Below, in pieces: positions 1-8,028 of a stretch of DNA of 64,000 bases. Numbering within the stretch: position 1 is the first letter of the stretch; the number at the start of each line of letters is the position of its first letter. The stretch covers positions 806,001 to 870,000 of the forward strand of contig NZ_JABUMX010000002.1 of NCBI RefSeq assembly GCF_013327855.1, given 5' to 3'. The stretch comes from Phyllobacterium pellucidum. GTDB lineage: Bacteria; Pseudomonadota; Alphaproteobacteria; Rhizobiales; Rhizobiaceae. The notes beneath the pieces were generated by a model that saw nothing but the letters and a program-made list of their open reading frames with translations, was not told where the DNA came from and made no database searches. A program made the translations under genes and the position numbers.

Positions 1-1176
1 GCGGCCTTTCTCGGCGGCCTCTTCGATGCGGAGCGCGACTACTGGTATCCGATGCTCGTCGTCGTCGACGAAGCCCAGCTTTTCGCTCCGGCTGTCGCCG
101 GCGAAGTGTCGGACGAGGCCCGCAAGCTGTCGCTCGGCGCGATGACCAACCTCATGTGCCGGGGGCGTAAGCGCGGCCTTGCCGGCGTTATCGCCACCCA
201 GCGTCTCGCCAAGCTCGCCAAGAATGTTGCTGCCGAAGCCTCCAATTTCCTCATGGGACGGACGTTCCTCGATATCGACATGGCCCGCGCTTCGGATTTG
301 CTCGGCATGGAGCGACGCCAGGCCGAACAGTTCCGCGACCTCGCCCGCGGTCATTTCGTGGCGCTTGGACCAGCACTTTCACGAAGGCCATTGGCGGTGA
401 CAATCGGCGCGGTCGAGACCTCGGCGCGGTCATCGAGCCCCAAGCTCACGCCGCTGCCGCAGCCCGGTGAGGATGCCCGAGACCTGATCTTTACGCCGGC
501 CCCGGAAGAGCGCAGGACGCCAATCCGGCGTTCGCCCACTCCGCCGCCGACAACGTCGACTGCGGACATTCTGAGCCAGCTCAACCAGGCGGCAAAGGCG
601 GCTGCCCAGCCGGACAACCCTGCCCCGATGCTCTTCCCCGAAATCGACGAGGCGGAGCGCAACACGTCGATCAGCGCCGTCATGCAGGAAATGCTGGCAG
701 ATCCGGACGCGTCATTCCGCACCGATGCCGTCCTTTACCAGGATTTCCTCGTCCGCTGCCGCATTCGCCGCGTGCCAGGCGATGCACTCACCCTGCCAGA
801 ATTCCGGCGCCGCCTTGCAGTCGCCCGCGCCGGCATCGATGGTGAAACGGCGCAAAGCGAGCCATGGCAGCAGGCGCTCGAACTTTCCAAGACATTGCCT
901 GACGATGTTCAAGGCGTGTTCTTCATTGTTGCGCAAGCCGCGGTTAAAGGCAGCAGTTGCCCGTCCGACGCTACGCTGGCGCGGGCCTACGGTACGCACT
1001 CGGCCCGACGTGCCCGCCGGCTGCTCACCTATTTCGAGGAACAGGGCCTGATCGTGGTCCGCACCGATTTTACCGGCAATCGCATCGTTGCCTTTCCCGA
1101 TCTTGGCTGCGAGACCGGCCCCGGCGATCCCAACGGCCCCGAGGAAGCCGCGCCCGAACAGGAAGCAGCGGAATAG
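1..1176 (+). CDS. HerA-like ATP-binding protein, 5' partial
   Basis: The reading frame is open from base 1, so the N-terminus and Walker A lie outside the window. The visible part starts just before a Walker B strand (LVVVDEAQ), followed by sensor-like residues (GVIATQR) and a proline-rich linker. The C-terminal half looks like a winged-helix DNA-binding region. This layout fits the HerA/DUF87 ATPase group of rhizobial ATP-binding proteins, which are proposed to pump or remodel DNA. The stop abuts the stop of the convergent HAD gene with no gap. Family assignment is moderate; the biological role is unknown. Confidence 0.75.
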   Translation, partial: AAFLGGLFDAERDYWYPMLVVVDEAQLFAPAVAGEVSDEARKLSLGAMTNLMCRGRKRGLAGVIATQRLAKLAKNVAAEASNFLMGRTFLDIDMARASDLLGMERRQAEQFRDLARGHFVALGPALSRRPLAVTIGAVETSARSSSPKLTPLPQPGEDARDLIFTPAPEERRTPIRRSPTPPPTTSTADILSQLNQAAKAAAQPDNPAPMLFPEIDEAERNTSISAVMQEMLADPDASFRTDAVLYQDFLVRCRIRRVPGDALTLPEFRRRLAVARAGIDGETAQSEPWQQALELSKTLPDDVQGVFFIVAQAAVKGSSCPSDATLARAYGTHSARRARRLLTYFEEQGLIVVRTDFTGNRIVAFPDLGCETGPGDPNGPEEAAPEQEAAE

Positions 1177-1902
1177 TCAGGCTAAATCGCCCAACAGCGG
1201 CAAGAGTTCGCCGAGATGGTTGATCTGCCGGAAGCGTGGCTCCTCAACAGGCGCATCGACGTGCTCGAGCACCCAGGTGAGTTCGTGCGGTACGAAGACG
1301 CCCCAGCTCCCCGCCTCGAGCGCCGGCACCACATCGGATTTCAGCGAATTGCCGATCATCATGGCCCGCTCCGCGCCATCGCCATGACGCCGGAAAATGG
1401 TCTCGTAGGTCGCCTTGTCCTTGTTGCTTACGATCTCGACCGCATCGAAAAAGTCGCCAAGCCCCGATTGCGCCAGCTTGCGCTCCTGATCGAACAGGTC
1501 GCCCTTGGTGATCAGCACCAGCCGGTAGGCATCAGACAACGCCTCCAGCGTTTGCGTAACGTGCGGCAGCGTCTCGACGGGGTGGCGCAGCATTTCGCGG
1601 CCCGCCGCGAGAATATCGGCGATGATCGATGCGGGCACCCGGCCTTCGGTGACCTCCACGGCGGTCTCGACGAGCGACAGGGTGAACCCCTTTATCCCGA
1701 AGCCGTACAGGTCGAGATTGCGCTTTTCGACGGCAAGAAGCCGCCCGGAAAGGTCAGGAACGTCGGCATAGGGCGCGAGGAGATCGGCAAAATGCCGTTC
1801 TGAACTGCGGAAAAACTGTTCGTTCTGCCACAGCGTGTCATCGGCATCGAAACCGATCGTGGTAAGAGCGCCAGGCGCAAGCATATCGCGTTCCACTTGC
1901 AT
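1177..1902 (-). CDS. HAD-superfamily hydrolase (phosphatase)
   Basis: A 241-residue protein with the HAD nucleophile motif DADDT near residue 20 (FDADDTLW), a threonine motif in the LVLITKGD strand, and a C-terminal acidic motif region (MIGNSLKSD) that would hold Mg2+. A helical cap follows the first motif, as in subclass I HAD phosphatases such as the YjjG group. It probably dephosphorylates a small metabolite in the cytoplasm; the substrate cannot be read from sequence. It converges with the upstream ATPase gene and is likely monocistronic. Confidence 0.85.
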   Translation of the reverse strand: MQVERDMLAPGALTTIGFDADDTLWQNEQFFRSSERHFADLLAPYADVPDLSGRLLAVEKRNLDLYGFGIKGFTLSLVETAVEVTEGRVPASIIADILAAGREMLRHPVETLPHVTQTLEALSDAYRLVLITKGDLFDQERKLAQSGLGDFFDAVEIVSNKDKATYETIFRRHGDGAERAMMIGNSLKSDVVPALEAGSWGVFVPHELTWVLEHVDAPVEEPRFRQINHLGELLPLLGDLA

Positions 1903-2029
1903 GATTATTTTCCTTCATTCAAACATTGTCTGCAGCGCCCGAGCATGGAATCGGGCGTTCGACCTTTTAGCAGATTTGGGGCCATGCTTGGCATCTTCCG
2001 CCGAAGCATAAACGGGGAATGGCATCAGA

Positions 2030-2890
2030 GTGAATTGGCTCGCAAAGCCCGGCATGCTCCTGGCATTGATGCTCCTGCCTTCGCTGGGCGCGTCGGCGGC
2101 CGAGTCCCCGGCTGCCGCGCCACCGCCGCCTCCGACGATCGGGCAGATATGCGCAGCCATTGCGACCCATGCCGACGGTTTCGGTGTGCCACGCGATTTC
2201 TTCGCCCGGCTGATCTGGAAGGAAAGCCGGTTTGACGTGCAGGCGGAGAGCCCGGTCGGCGCGCAGGGCATTGCCCAGTTCATGCCGCGTACGGCCAAAG
2301 AAAGGCGGCTCGACGACCCCTTCGACTTTCACAAGGCGTTGCCGGCTTCCGCGAGCTTTCTCAAGGACTTGCGCAAGGCATTCGGCAATTGGGGATTGGC
2401 CGCTGCCGCCTATAATGCCGGCCCGACGCGCGTTGCCAACTGGCTGGCCAGCGGCGGATTCCTTCCCCTCGAAACCGAGGAATACGTCCTCGACATAACC
2501 GGGCAATCGCCCGATGATTTTGCTGCGGGCGCCGACATCAACAAGCGTCCGCTCAACGCCAAACTCAGCTTCGATGCCGCGTGCCGCCAGTTGCCGATCG
2601 TCCGGTTCGAGACCGTTGCCATGTCGCAGATCAAGCCCAAGCCCTGGGGAATTCAGATCGCCGGCAATTTCCGCCGCGCTGCCGCGGCGCGCCAGCTCGA
2701 CCGCCTGCGCCAGAGCTTCCCCGCCATCCTCAATACGCATGAGCCGGTCATCAGCCGCAACCGCACTCCGATGGGAAGGCGCGGCATCTATGCGGTGCGA
2801 ATAGGCGCCGACAGCCGTCCGGAAGCTGACAAGATCTGCGCCCAGTTGCACAGCGCGGGCGGAGCTTGCATCGTGCTGCGCAACCGGTGA
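2030..2890 (+). CDS. Lytic transglycosylase, SLT domain, secreted
   Basis: A 286-residue protein beginning at GTG. An ATG 11 bases upstream (2019) meets a stop after four codons, so GTG is the plausible start, with GGGGAA upstream. Residues 1-23 form a signal peptide, followed by a proline-rich linker. The SLT fold covers roughly 40-150, with the catalytic Glu in WKESRF, then GAQGIAQFMP and AAYNAGP, all lytic-transglycosylase signatures. It cleaves peptidoglycan glycan strands in the periplasm. The C-terminus (RGIYAVRIGADS) resembles a SPOR-like repeat. No neighbour suggests a secretion machine, so a general cell-wall role is likely. Confidence 0.88.
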   Translation: MNWLAKPGMLLALMLLPSLGASAAESPAAAPPPPPTIGQICAAIATHADGFGVPRDFFARLIWKESRFDVQAESPVGAQGIAQFMPRTAKERRLDDPFDFHKALPASASFLKDLRKAFGNWGLAAAAYNAGPTRVANWLASGGFLPLETEEYVLDITGQSPDDFAAGADINKRPLNAKLSFDAACRQLPIVRFETVAMSQIKPKPWGIQIAGNFRRAAAARQLDRLRQSFPAILNTHEPVISRNRTPMGRRGIYAVRIGADSRPEADKICAQLHSAGGACIVLRNR

Positions 2891-3282
2891 GCGGGCGCAA
2901 TACACCCCTCGGGACATCTCGTTTCTTTCGCGTCAAAGGTGTCATCGGGCGAACTTCCCGCGATTTTTTACTTCGCCAAGTATGCAGCCCGCAATGTCCT
3001 TCGATATAGTCGACTAAAAGGTAGTAAAACTTTTGCTTGCCAAAAAACACTTATTCTAGCAGTCTCAAAGCGTTCGGGCATCTGCGAACACTGGAAGACT
3101 GGAAGAACGGCGCGCCGGAACCGCAAGAATACCGGGTCGGGAGCAATCCCGGCAATGATCGGCTCCTTTCCTGAATTCGAGAACTGCCTGCATGACACCG
3201 TTGGACGTAACGCACCGAAAACGGCTCTACCAATCCCGCTAACCCGAGGGGGGACGCGGTAAGTAAGGAAAAGGAACGAAGC
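2891..3282. other. Intergenic region with probable csp 5' untranslated leader
   Basis: These 392 bases hold no convincing gene. The region is locally AT-rich around 3000-3060 and contains the short inverted pair AAAAG/CTTTT at about 3019-3037. Cold-shock genes often have long structured leaders, so the promoter-proximal part may be transcribed with the downstream cold-shock gene. No promoter could be fixed with confidence. Confidence 0.4.
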
Positions 3283-3498
3283 ATGGCACAGACCGGTACG
3301 GTCAAATTCTTCAACAGTGAAAAAGGCTTTGGCTTTATCAAGCCCGACGACGGCGCAGCGGACATTTTCGTCCACATTTCCGCCGTACAGGCTTCTGGGC
3401 TCACAGGTCTCGCGGACAATCAGAAGGTTTCCTTCGATACCGAACCGGATCGTCGTGGCAAGGGCCCCAAGGCCGTCAACATCACGATCACCGAATAA
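3283..3498 (+). CDS. Cold-shock protein, CspA family
   Basis: A 71-residue single cold-shock domain with both RNA-binding motifs: RNP1-like KGFGFI (about 15-20) and RNP2-like DIFVHI (about 28-33). Length and the ending PKAVNITI match CspA-type RNA chaperones, which melt mRNA secondary structure. A purine-rich ribosome-binding site (AAGGAAAAGGAA) precedes the ATG. A long upstream gap may be a regulatory leader. Two hairpins follow the stop codon. Rhizobia carry several Csp paralogues, so the specific symbol is left open. Confidence 0.93.
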   Translation: MAQTGTVKFFNSEKGFGFIKPDDGAADIFVHISAVQASGLTGLADNQKVSFDTEPDRRGKGPKAVNITITE

Positions 3499-3502
3499 TA
3501 CC

Positions 3503-3545
3503 GGCAGCTTGCGCTGCCAAAGATCCCCGATCGGCTGTCGGGGAT
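3503..3545 (+). terminator. Double hairpin after the cold-shock gene
   Basis: Two consecutive hairpins follow the stop: GGCAGC/GCTGCC at 3503-3518 and ATCCCCGA/TCGGGGAT at 3523-3545 with a 7-base loop. The trailing T run is weak (TTTC), so termination efficiency is uncertain, but position and stem strength fit a transcription end. Confidence 0.6.
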
Positions 3546-3809
3546 TTCAGACGGCATCATTTTGGCGCGCCATTCGGCCAGTCGCCACGTTAAGCGTTTT
3601 GTGCTTCGATGCCTTGGATTTGCTAAAATTCTATGTGCTTTCTCGGGCTGCCGTCAGAAATGACCGGCAGGCGAGCGCACTGGCATTTGTTCAGCCTGCA
3701 TTCATTCTGAAAGGCTTAAAACGGAACTACAACTGAGGCTACAGCATTGTCTCAGTCAGGACTACGCCAGAGCGCATGGCGCTCTGCAGCATGCTTCAAG
3801 GAGGCACAC
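3546..3809. other. Intergenic region before the BA14K gene
   Basis: No gene is supported here. A GTG at 3747 is in frame with the BA14K gene, but the added residues would precede an otherwise perfect signal peptide, and a much better ribosome-binding site lies at 3798-3804. The stretch presumably carries the BA14K promoter; no clear -35/-10 pair was found. Confidence 0.4.
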
Positions 3810-4223
3810 ATGAATATCGGCACCAAGATTGCCATTCTCACAACCGCCGCGCTTGCAACCGTCGTTGCACCGCTGACCTCTGCCTCCGCCGACAACTGGC
3901 GCTGGCGTCATGGCGGTTACTATCATCACGACAACAGCGACGCCTGGGTCGCAGGTGCCGCAGGTCTTGCTGCTGGCGCCCTGATCGGTGGCGCTCTTGC
4001 CGCGCCGCGCCAGCCCGACGTGATCTATCGCGACTACGATGACGGCTATTATCGCCGCCCTGTAACGGTCTACCGCGAAGCTCCGCGTTATTACGGCGCC
4101 GGCGCACGGCCATGGTCGCGTGAATGGTACCGTTATTGCTCGAACCGGTACCGGTCATTCAACCCGGAAACAGGTACCTTCCGCGGATATGATGGCCGCG
4201 ACTATTTCTGCAACGCCAACTGA
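3810..4223 (+). CDS. BA14K-family secreted protein
   Basis: A 137-residue protein starting at ATG 3810 with AAGGAGG six bases upstream. Residues 1-27 are a signal peptide ending in ASA. A glycine/alanine-rich hydrophobic stretch (about 48-66) and Tyr/Arg-rich region follow. The C-terminus (CSNRYRSF...GYDGRDYFC) is the hallmark of the BA14K family, first described as an immunoreactive Brucella protein with lectin-like properties. It probably sits at the cell envelope. It is monocistronic, bounded downstream by a strong terminator. Confidence 0.87.
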   Translation: MNIGTKIAILTTAALATVVAPLTSASADNWRWRHGGYYHHDNSDAWVAGAAGLAAGALIGGALAAPRQPDVIYRDYDDGYYRRPVTVYREAPRYYGAGARPWSREWYRYCSNRYRSFNPETGTFRGYDGRDYFCNAN

Positions 4224-4243
4224 CTTGCAGCCATAAACATTCC

Positions 4244-4270
4244 AAAACCGCCGGCCAGTCCGGCGGTTTT
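4244..4270. terminator. Bidirectional rho-independent terminator
   Basis: A perfect 11-bp stem AAAACCGCCGG/CCGGCGGTTTT (4244-4254 and 4260-4270) with a 5-base loop. The A and T tracts make it usable in both directions, for the BA14K gene on the plus strand and the MBL hydrolase on the minus strand, which converge here. Confidence 0.88.
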
Positions 4271-4271
4271 G

Positions 4272-4919
4272 CTATTCGCCGGTCAGGAAAGGGTTGGTCC
4301 GGCGCTCCTCGCCAAAGCGCCCGCCCGGGCCATGGCCGCAGATGAAGCCAATATCGTCGCCAAGTGGCAGCAACTTCGTCTTGATCGAGTTGACCAGCGT
4401 TGCGTGGTCCCCGCCCGGCAGATCGGTCCGCCCAACCGAACCATTGAAAAGCACGTCACCGACATGCGCGAACTTGGCGGCGCGGTTGTAATAGACGACA
4501 TGTCCCGGCGCATGGCCCGGGCAATGCAGCACCTCGAAAACATGCGTGCCGAACGACACGGTGTCGCCGTCCTTTAGCCACCGATCCGGCGTGCAGTTGC
4601 GCACATTATCGGTGATGCCGTATTGCACCGCCTTCGCCTCGATACTGTCGAGCAGGAAGCGGTCCGCCTCGTGCGGTCCTATGATTTCGACGCCGAGCGC
4701 TTCCTTCATATCCATTGCGCCGGCCGCGTGATCGATATGGCCGTGCGTAATCCAGATCGCTTCGATGATGATGCCGTTCGCCTGGATTGCGCCCAGCACC
4801 TGCTCATTGTCGCCGCCCGGATCAATAAGCACGCCATGCTTGTCGTCACTGTCGAAAAGGATCGTGCAATTCTGCTGGAAGGCCGTAACGGGGATGATTC
4901 CTGCCTGCAACTGTCCCAT
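4272..4919 (-). CDS. MBL-fold metallo-hydrolase (glyoxalase II-like)
   Basis: A 215-residue metallo-beta-lactamase-fold protein with the metal-binding motif THGHIDH (HxHxDH), a downstream metal His in CPGHAPGH, the bridging Asp in HVGDVLF, and the terminal His in CGHGPGG. This is the layout of short glyoxalase II-like enzymes such as YcbL, which hydrolyse S-lactoylglutathione or related thioesters. The dedicated substrate-binding C-terminal domain of true GloB is absent. It is probably cytoplasmic and monocistronic, ending at the shared terminator. Confidence 0.88.
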   Translation of the reverse strand: MGQLQAGIIPVTAFQQNCTILFDSDDKHGVLIDPGGDNEQVLGAIQANGIIIEAIWITHGHIDHAAGAMDMKEALGVEIIGPHEADRFLLDSIEAKAVQYGITDNVRNCTPDRWLKDGDTVSFGTHVFEVLHCPGHAPGHVVYYNRAAKFAHVGDVLFNGSVGRTDLPGGDHATLVNSIKTKLLPLGDDIGFICGHGPGGRFGEERRTNPFLTGE

Positions 4920-5065
4920 TAATATGCCTTCCTGTTTCTGTCTAACATATCACCAGCGGGCCTATCATCGCGGAAAAGCCCTCTTATTTCAGATGGCGGG
5001 CCGCTTATGAAGCGCAACCATCCTCTATTCGCTCAACCTTATAAGCCTCAATCCGCAAATGAAAA

Positions 5066-5084
5066 GGGCGGCCAGTGGCCGCCC
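5066..5084 (-). terminator. Rho-independent terminator of the Gly-rich protein gene
   Basis: A perfect 9-bp stem GGGCGGCCA/TGGCCGCCC with a one-base centre, followed on the minus strand by TTTTC. It lies 27 bases past the stop of the glycine-rich membrane protein gene. Confidence 0.75.
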
Positions 5085-5110
5085 AAAACTCGTTATGTCC
5101 CGAAACCAGA

Positions 5111-5431
5111 TCAGGTCTTCGCCATCGAATTCTTGATCGCGCCGATGATCGCCGTCAGGATAATGCCGCCGATACCGCCGCCGGCGACCTGGCCGATGAT
5201 CGCGCCAAGATCGAGCCCCGACGATGCTGCTGCGTTCGCGACCGCCTCGGCACCGCCGGCGCCGAGAAATTGCGTCAGATATCCGCCGATGAGACCCCCG
5301 ATACCGCCAGCAACCGTGTTGCCGGTTGTGCCGAGGCTCAGGTTCTTGAGAAGTCCGCCGACAATATTGCCGCCGACGCCACCTGAGATAAGCTGGATAA
5401 TGATAGGAAGAAGCGCTTCCATGATTGACAC
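5111..5431 (-). CDS. Small glycine-rich membrane protein, unknown function
   Basis: A 106-residue protein with strongly hydrophobic segments separated by glycine runs (GGVGGNIVGGLL, GGIGGLIGGY, GGGIGGIIL). The pattern suggests several short membrane or membrane-associated helices with GxxxG-type packing, similar in style to glycine-zipper proteins. No catalytic motif is visible. It stands alone with its own terminator. I recognise it only as a type of conserved rhizobial hypothetical protein and do not assign a function. Confidence 0.7.
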   Translation of the reverse strand: MSIMEALLPIIIQLISGGVGGNIVGGLLKNLSLGTTGNTVAGGIGGLIGGYLTQFLGAGGAEAVANAAASSGLDLGAIIGQVAGGGIGGIILTAIIGAIKNSMAKT

Positions 5432-5554
5432 CCCGTCAACGTTTCATGCCAGACTCATGCCTGACATGGTCATGATGACTATGTTTTAAGCAAAGTCAAA
5501 CAACTTGGCGTCGTTTTAACAGGGTATCAAACACTAATTTCATTAGACTTTCGT

Positions 5555-6445
5555 CTACTCCGCAGCCGCTTTCTTTGGCATTACTTCCGCAGCGTAATCA
5601 TTCATCAGGTTGATTGCGATTTCACCAACGCTGAAACGATACGGTCCGATCTCGGAGACTGGCGTCACTTCGGCGGCGGTTCCAGTCAGGAAGCACTGTT
5701 CGAAACCTTCCAGTTCCTCAGGCATGATCGCCCTTTCGACAACCTCGTAGCCGCGCCGTTTGGCCAGATCGATGACGGTGCGCCGCGTGATGCCGTCGAG
5801 GAAGCAATCGGGCGTCGGTGTATGGATGACGCCGTCCTTGACGAAGAAGACATTCGCGCCCGTGGCTTCGGCGACTTGTCCGCGCCAGTCGAGCATCAGG
5901 GCATCGGCGTAGCCTTTGGCTTCAGCGGCATGCTTGGAGATGGTGCAGATCATGTAGAGGCCGGCGGCTTTCGACTTCGATGGAGCCGTTTTCGGATCCG
6001 GCCGGCGATACTCGGCAAGATCAAGACGAATGCCCTTCAGCTTTTGCGCAGGATCGAAATAGCTCGGCCATTGCCATATGGCGATGGCGACATTGATCTT
6101 GTTGGCCTGGGCGGAAACACCCATGGTCTCACTGCCGCGCCAGGCGACGGGACGTATATAGGCATCCTTGAACCCCTGCTTTGCCAGAAGCTTCCGGCAG
6201 GCATCGTTCAATTCTTCCACAGTGAAGGGTATCTTGAAGCCGAGGATGCGCGCTGATTCGTGCAGACGTTCGGTATGTTCATTGAGCTTGAAGATCTCGC
6301 CGCCATAGGCGCGTTCGCCTTCAAAAACCGAGCTTGCATAGTGCAGCCCGTGGGTCAGCACGTGAATTTTTGCATCCGACCAGCGAACGAATTCGCCGTT
6401 CATCCAGATGTAACCTTCAAGCTGATCAAATGGGACGGATGCCAT
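5555..6445 (-). CDS. ilvE: Branched-chain amino acid aminotransferase
   Basis: A 296-residue fold-type IV PLP enzyme. The predicted Schiff-base lysine is K159 (SKAAGLY), matching the E. coli IlvE position; the N-terminal HVLTHGLHYASSVFEG and the EATGANVFF loop are family signatures. It transfers amino groups between glutamate and the keto acids of Leu, Ile and Val, the last step of branched-chain synthesis, in the cytoplasm. It is divergent from the MarR-type regulator, and the shared 251-bp intergenic region holds a strong inverted repeat, so co-regulation is possible. Confidence 0.94.
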   Translation of the reverse strand: MASVPFDQLEGYIWMNGEFVRWSDAKIHVLTHGLHYASSVFEGERAYGGEIFKLNEHTERLHESARILGFKIPFTVEELNDACRKLLAKQGFKDAYIRPVAWRGSETMGVSAQANKINVAIAIWQWPSYFDPAQKLKGIRLDLAEYRRPDPKTAPSKSKAAGLYMICTISKHAAEAKGYADALMLDWRGQVAEATGANVFFVKDGVIHTPTPDCFLDGITRRTVIDLAKRRGYEVVERAIMPEELEGFEQCFLTGTAAEVTPVSEIGPYRFSVGEIAINLMNDYAAEVMPKKAAAE

Positions 6446-6643
6446 GTTTTTCCTCCAGGCGTTGCATTCCTGTTATTTTTTCAAGTTCGAGTTGCTACCA
6501 ACTGGTCCAGAATACCGATTGGTGTACCATTGCCGGCAGGCACAAACAGGCGTTTCGAAGAGGAAAATGTCTCGGAAACACTCATCGGCTTTTCGTTTTG
6601 TTCAAAACGCGGCCAACAGCTTGCCAAAAATTATCAACAGTCT

Positions 6644-6674
6644 AAAATTATGTCAACAACGCTGACATAATTTT
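6644..6674. promoter_or_regulatory. 12-bp perfect inverted repeat, candidate MarR operator
   Basis: AAAATTATGTCA (6644-6655) and TGACATAATTTT (6663-6674) form a perfect inverted repeat around a 7-base spacer. It ends 22 bases before the start codon of the MarR-family gene, where an autoregulatory operator would sit, and is also upstream of ilvE. It is not followed by a T run suited to termination of any gene. Operator function is inferred. Confidence 0.65.
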
Positions 6675-6696
6675 CCAACTGGAGCGGGAAACCTGC

Positions 6697-7200
6697 ATGA
6701 AATCTTATACACCCGATCGGCATATCGAGACAGCCCTGACGAAAAGCGACGCGCGCGAACTTGACATCATCGAGCTGTTCTTCTTTGCCTATCGCGACTT
6801 CACGGCCGATCCCGACATGATCCTCGAGAAACTTTCCTTCGGGCGCGCACACCACCGCGTTCTCTATTTCATCAATCGCAAGCCGGGAATGACCGTGGCC
6901 GAACTTCTGGACGTTCTGCAGATCACCAAGCAGAGCCTCGCCCGCGTCTTGAAGCAATTGATCGATACCGACCATGTGGTCCAGATACCGGGCCCGCACG
7001 ACCGGCGCCAGCGCGAATTATACCCCACGCCCAAAGGGCGCGATCTCGCGCTCGAACTTGCGGCACCGCAATCACGCCGCATTGCCGGTGCATTGGACCA
7101 AATCGGTCACTCCGACCGCGCCGTGATCGAACATTTCCTCAAGGCAATGGTCAATCCTTCACAATGGCAACAGATCGACAGTCTACCCAAGGCAGGATAG
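6697..7200 (+). CDS. MarR-family transcriptional regulator (PetP-like)
   Basis: A 167-residue winged-helix protein: helix bundle at the N-terminus, wHTH with GMTVAELLDVLQITKQSLARVLKQL as recognition region (about 68-92), wing motif DRRQRELYPT, and a C-terminal dimerisation helix. It sits directly before a response regulator and histidine kinase. In Rhodobacter capsulatus a similar MarR-like gene, petP, precedes the response regulator petR near the bc1 genes; the same order suggests, but does not prove, orthology. The upstream palindrome probably is its operator. Start has GGAG at about 6680. Confidence 0.85.
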   Translation: MKSYTPDRHIETALTKSDARELDIIELFFFAYRDFTADPDMILEKLSFGRAHHRVLYFINRKPGMTVAELLDVLQITKQSLARVLKQLIDTDHVVQIPGPHDRRQRELYPTPKGRDLALELAAPQSRRIAGALDQIGHSDRAVIEHFLKAMVNPSQWQQIDSLPKAG

Positions 7201-7207
7201 AAATTTA

Positions 7208-7975
7208 GTGCACGAAGAATTGGAATTGAAAGAACAAGGGACGCAAGACCCGGCAATCAGAGGGACACACCTGGTGAGTGAAGAACATCCGCTATCGGAC
7301 GATGCGCCGCATCTGCTCATCGTCGACGACGACACCCGAATTCGCAATCTACTATCGCAATATCTTACCGGCAGCGGCTTTCGTGTTACGGTGGCCGCCA
7401 ATGCCGACGACGCCCGCCGCAAACTTGCCGGCATTGATTTCGACCTCCTGATTCTGGATGTTATGATGCCGGGCGAAACCGGCGTTGCCCTGACGCAGTC
7501 GCTGCGCAAGGAAAAGACCGTGCCGATCCTGATGCTGACGGCGCTGTCGGAAACCGACAGCCGCATCGCCGGTCTCGAAGCCGGCGCCGACGACTATCTG
7601 CCGAAGCCGTTCGATCCGCGCGAACTGATTCTCAGGATAAACAATATACTGCGCCGCGGCGCCCCGGCAGCCCAGGCCAAGATCGAACAGATCGTATTCG
7701 GTCCCTATACGTTCATCATCGCCAAGCGCGAACTGAAACGGTCCGGCGAAATCATTCGCCTCACCGATCGCGAACAGGATATCATGGCGATCTTCGCCGC
7801 GCGCGCCGGCGAGACCGTGCCCCGGCACGAACTGACGGGACAGGAAGGCGATGTCGGCGAGCGTACGATCGACGTCCAGATCAACCGCCTGCGCCGCAAG
7901 ATCGAAAACGATCCAGCCAATCCGGTTTGGTTGCAGACCGTGCGCGGCGTCGGCTATAAACTCAGCGTGGAGTAG
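7208..7975 (+). CDS. OmpR-family response regulator (PetR-like)
   Basis: Receiver domain with the acidic pocket VDDD, phospho-acceptor Asp in LILDVMMPG, Thr in MLTA and Lys in LPKPFDP, followed by a trans_reg_C winged helix ending VRGVGYKL. Two GTG starts are possible: 7208 (AGGA nine bases upstream, 255 aa) and 7274 (GAGGG upstream, 233 aa); the shorter form would be closer to other OmpR-type proteins. It lies 7 bases after the MarR gene and just before the kinase gene, so the three probably form one operon. Confidence 0.9.
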   Translation: MHEELELKEQGTQDPAIRGTHLVSEEHPLSDDAPHLLIVDDDTRIRNLLSQYLTGSGFRVTVAANADDARRKLAGIDFDLLILDVMMPGETGVALTQSLRKEKTVPILMLTALSETDSRIAGLEAGADDYLPKPFDPRELILRINNILRRGAPAAQAKIEQIVFGPYTFIIAKRELKRSGEIIRLTDREQDIMAIFAARAGETVPRHELTGQEGDVGERTIDVQINRLRRKIENDPANPVWLQTVRGVGYKLSVE

Positions 7976-8028
7976 GATCCCGACCCTCGTGATCCGCGCC
8001 ATTCCAATGCGTGAGCGGACAACGAGTA

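Noticed and set aside
3747-3809. GTG start extending the BA14K gene by 21 residues
   Set aside because: A perfect AAGGAGG and a proper signal peptide begin at 3810; the extension has neither.
5007-5489. 160-residue plus-strand frame covering the glycine-rich gene
   Set aside because: It is the antisense shadow of the glycine-rich membrane protein, Pro/Met-rich and without a start signal.
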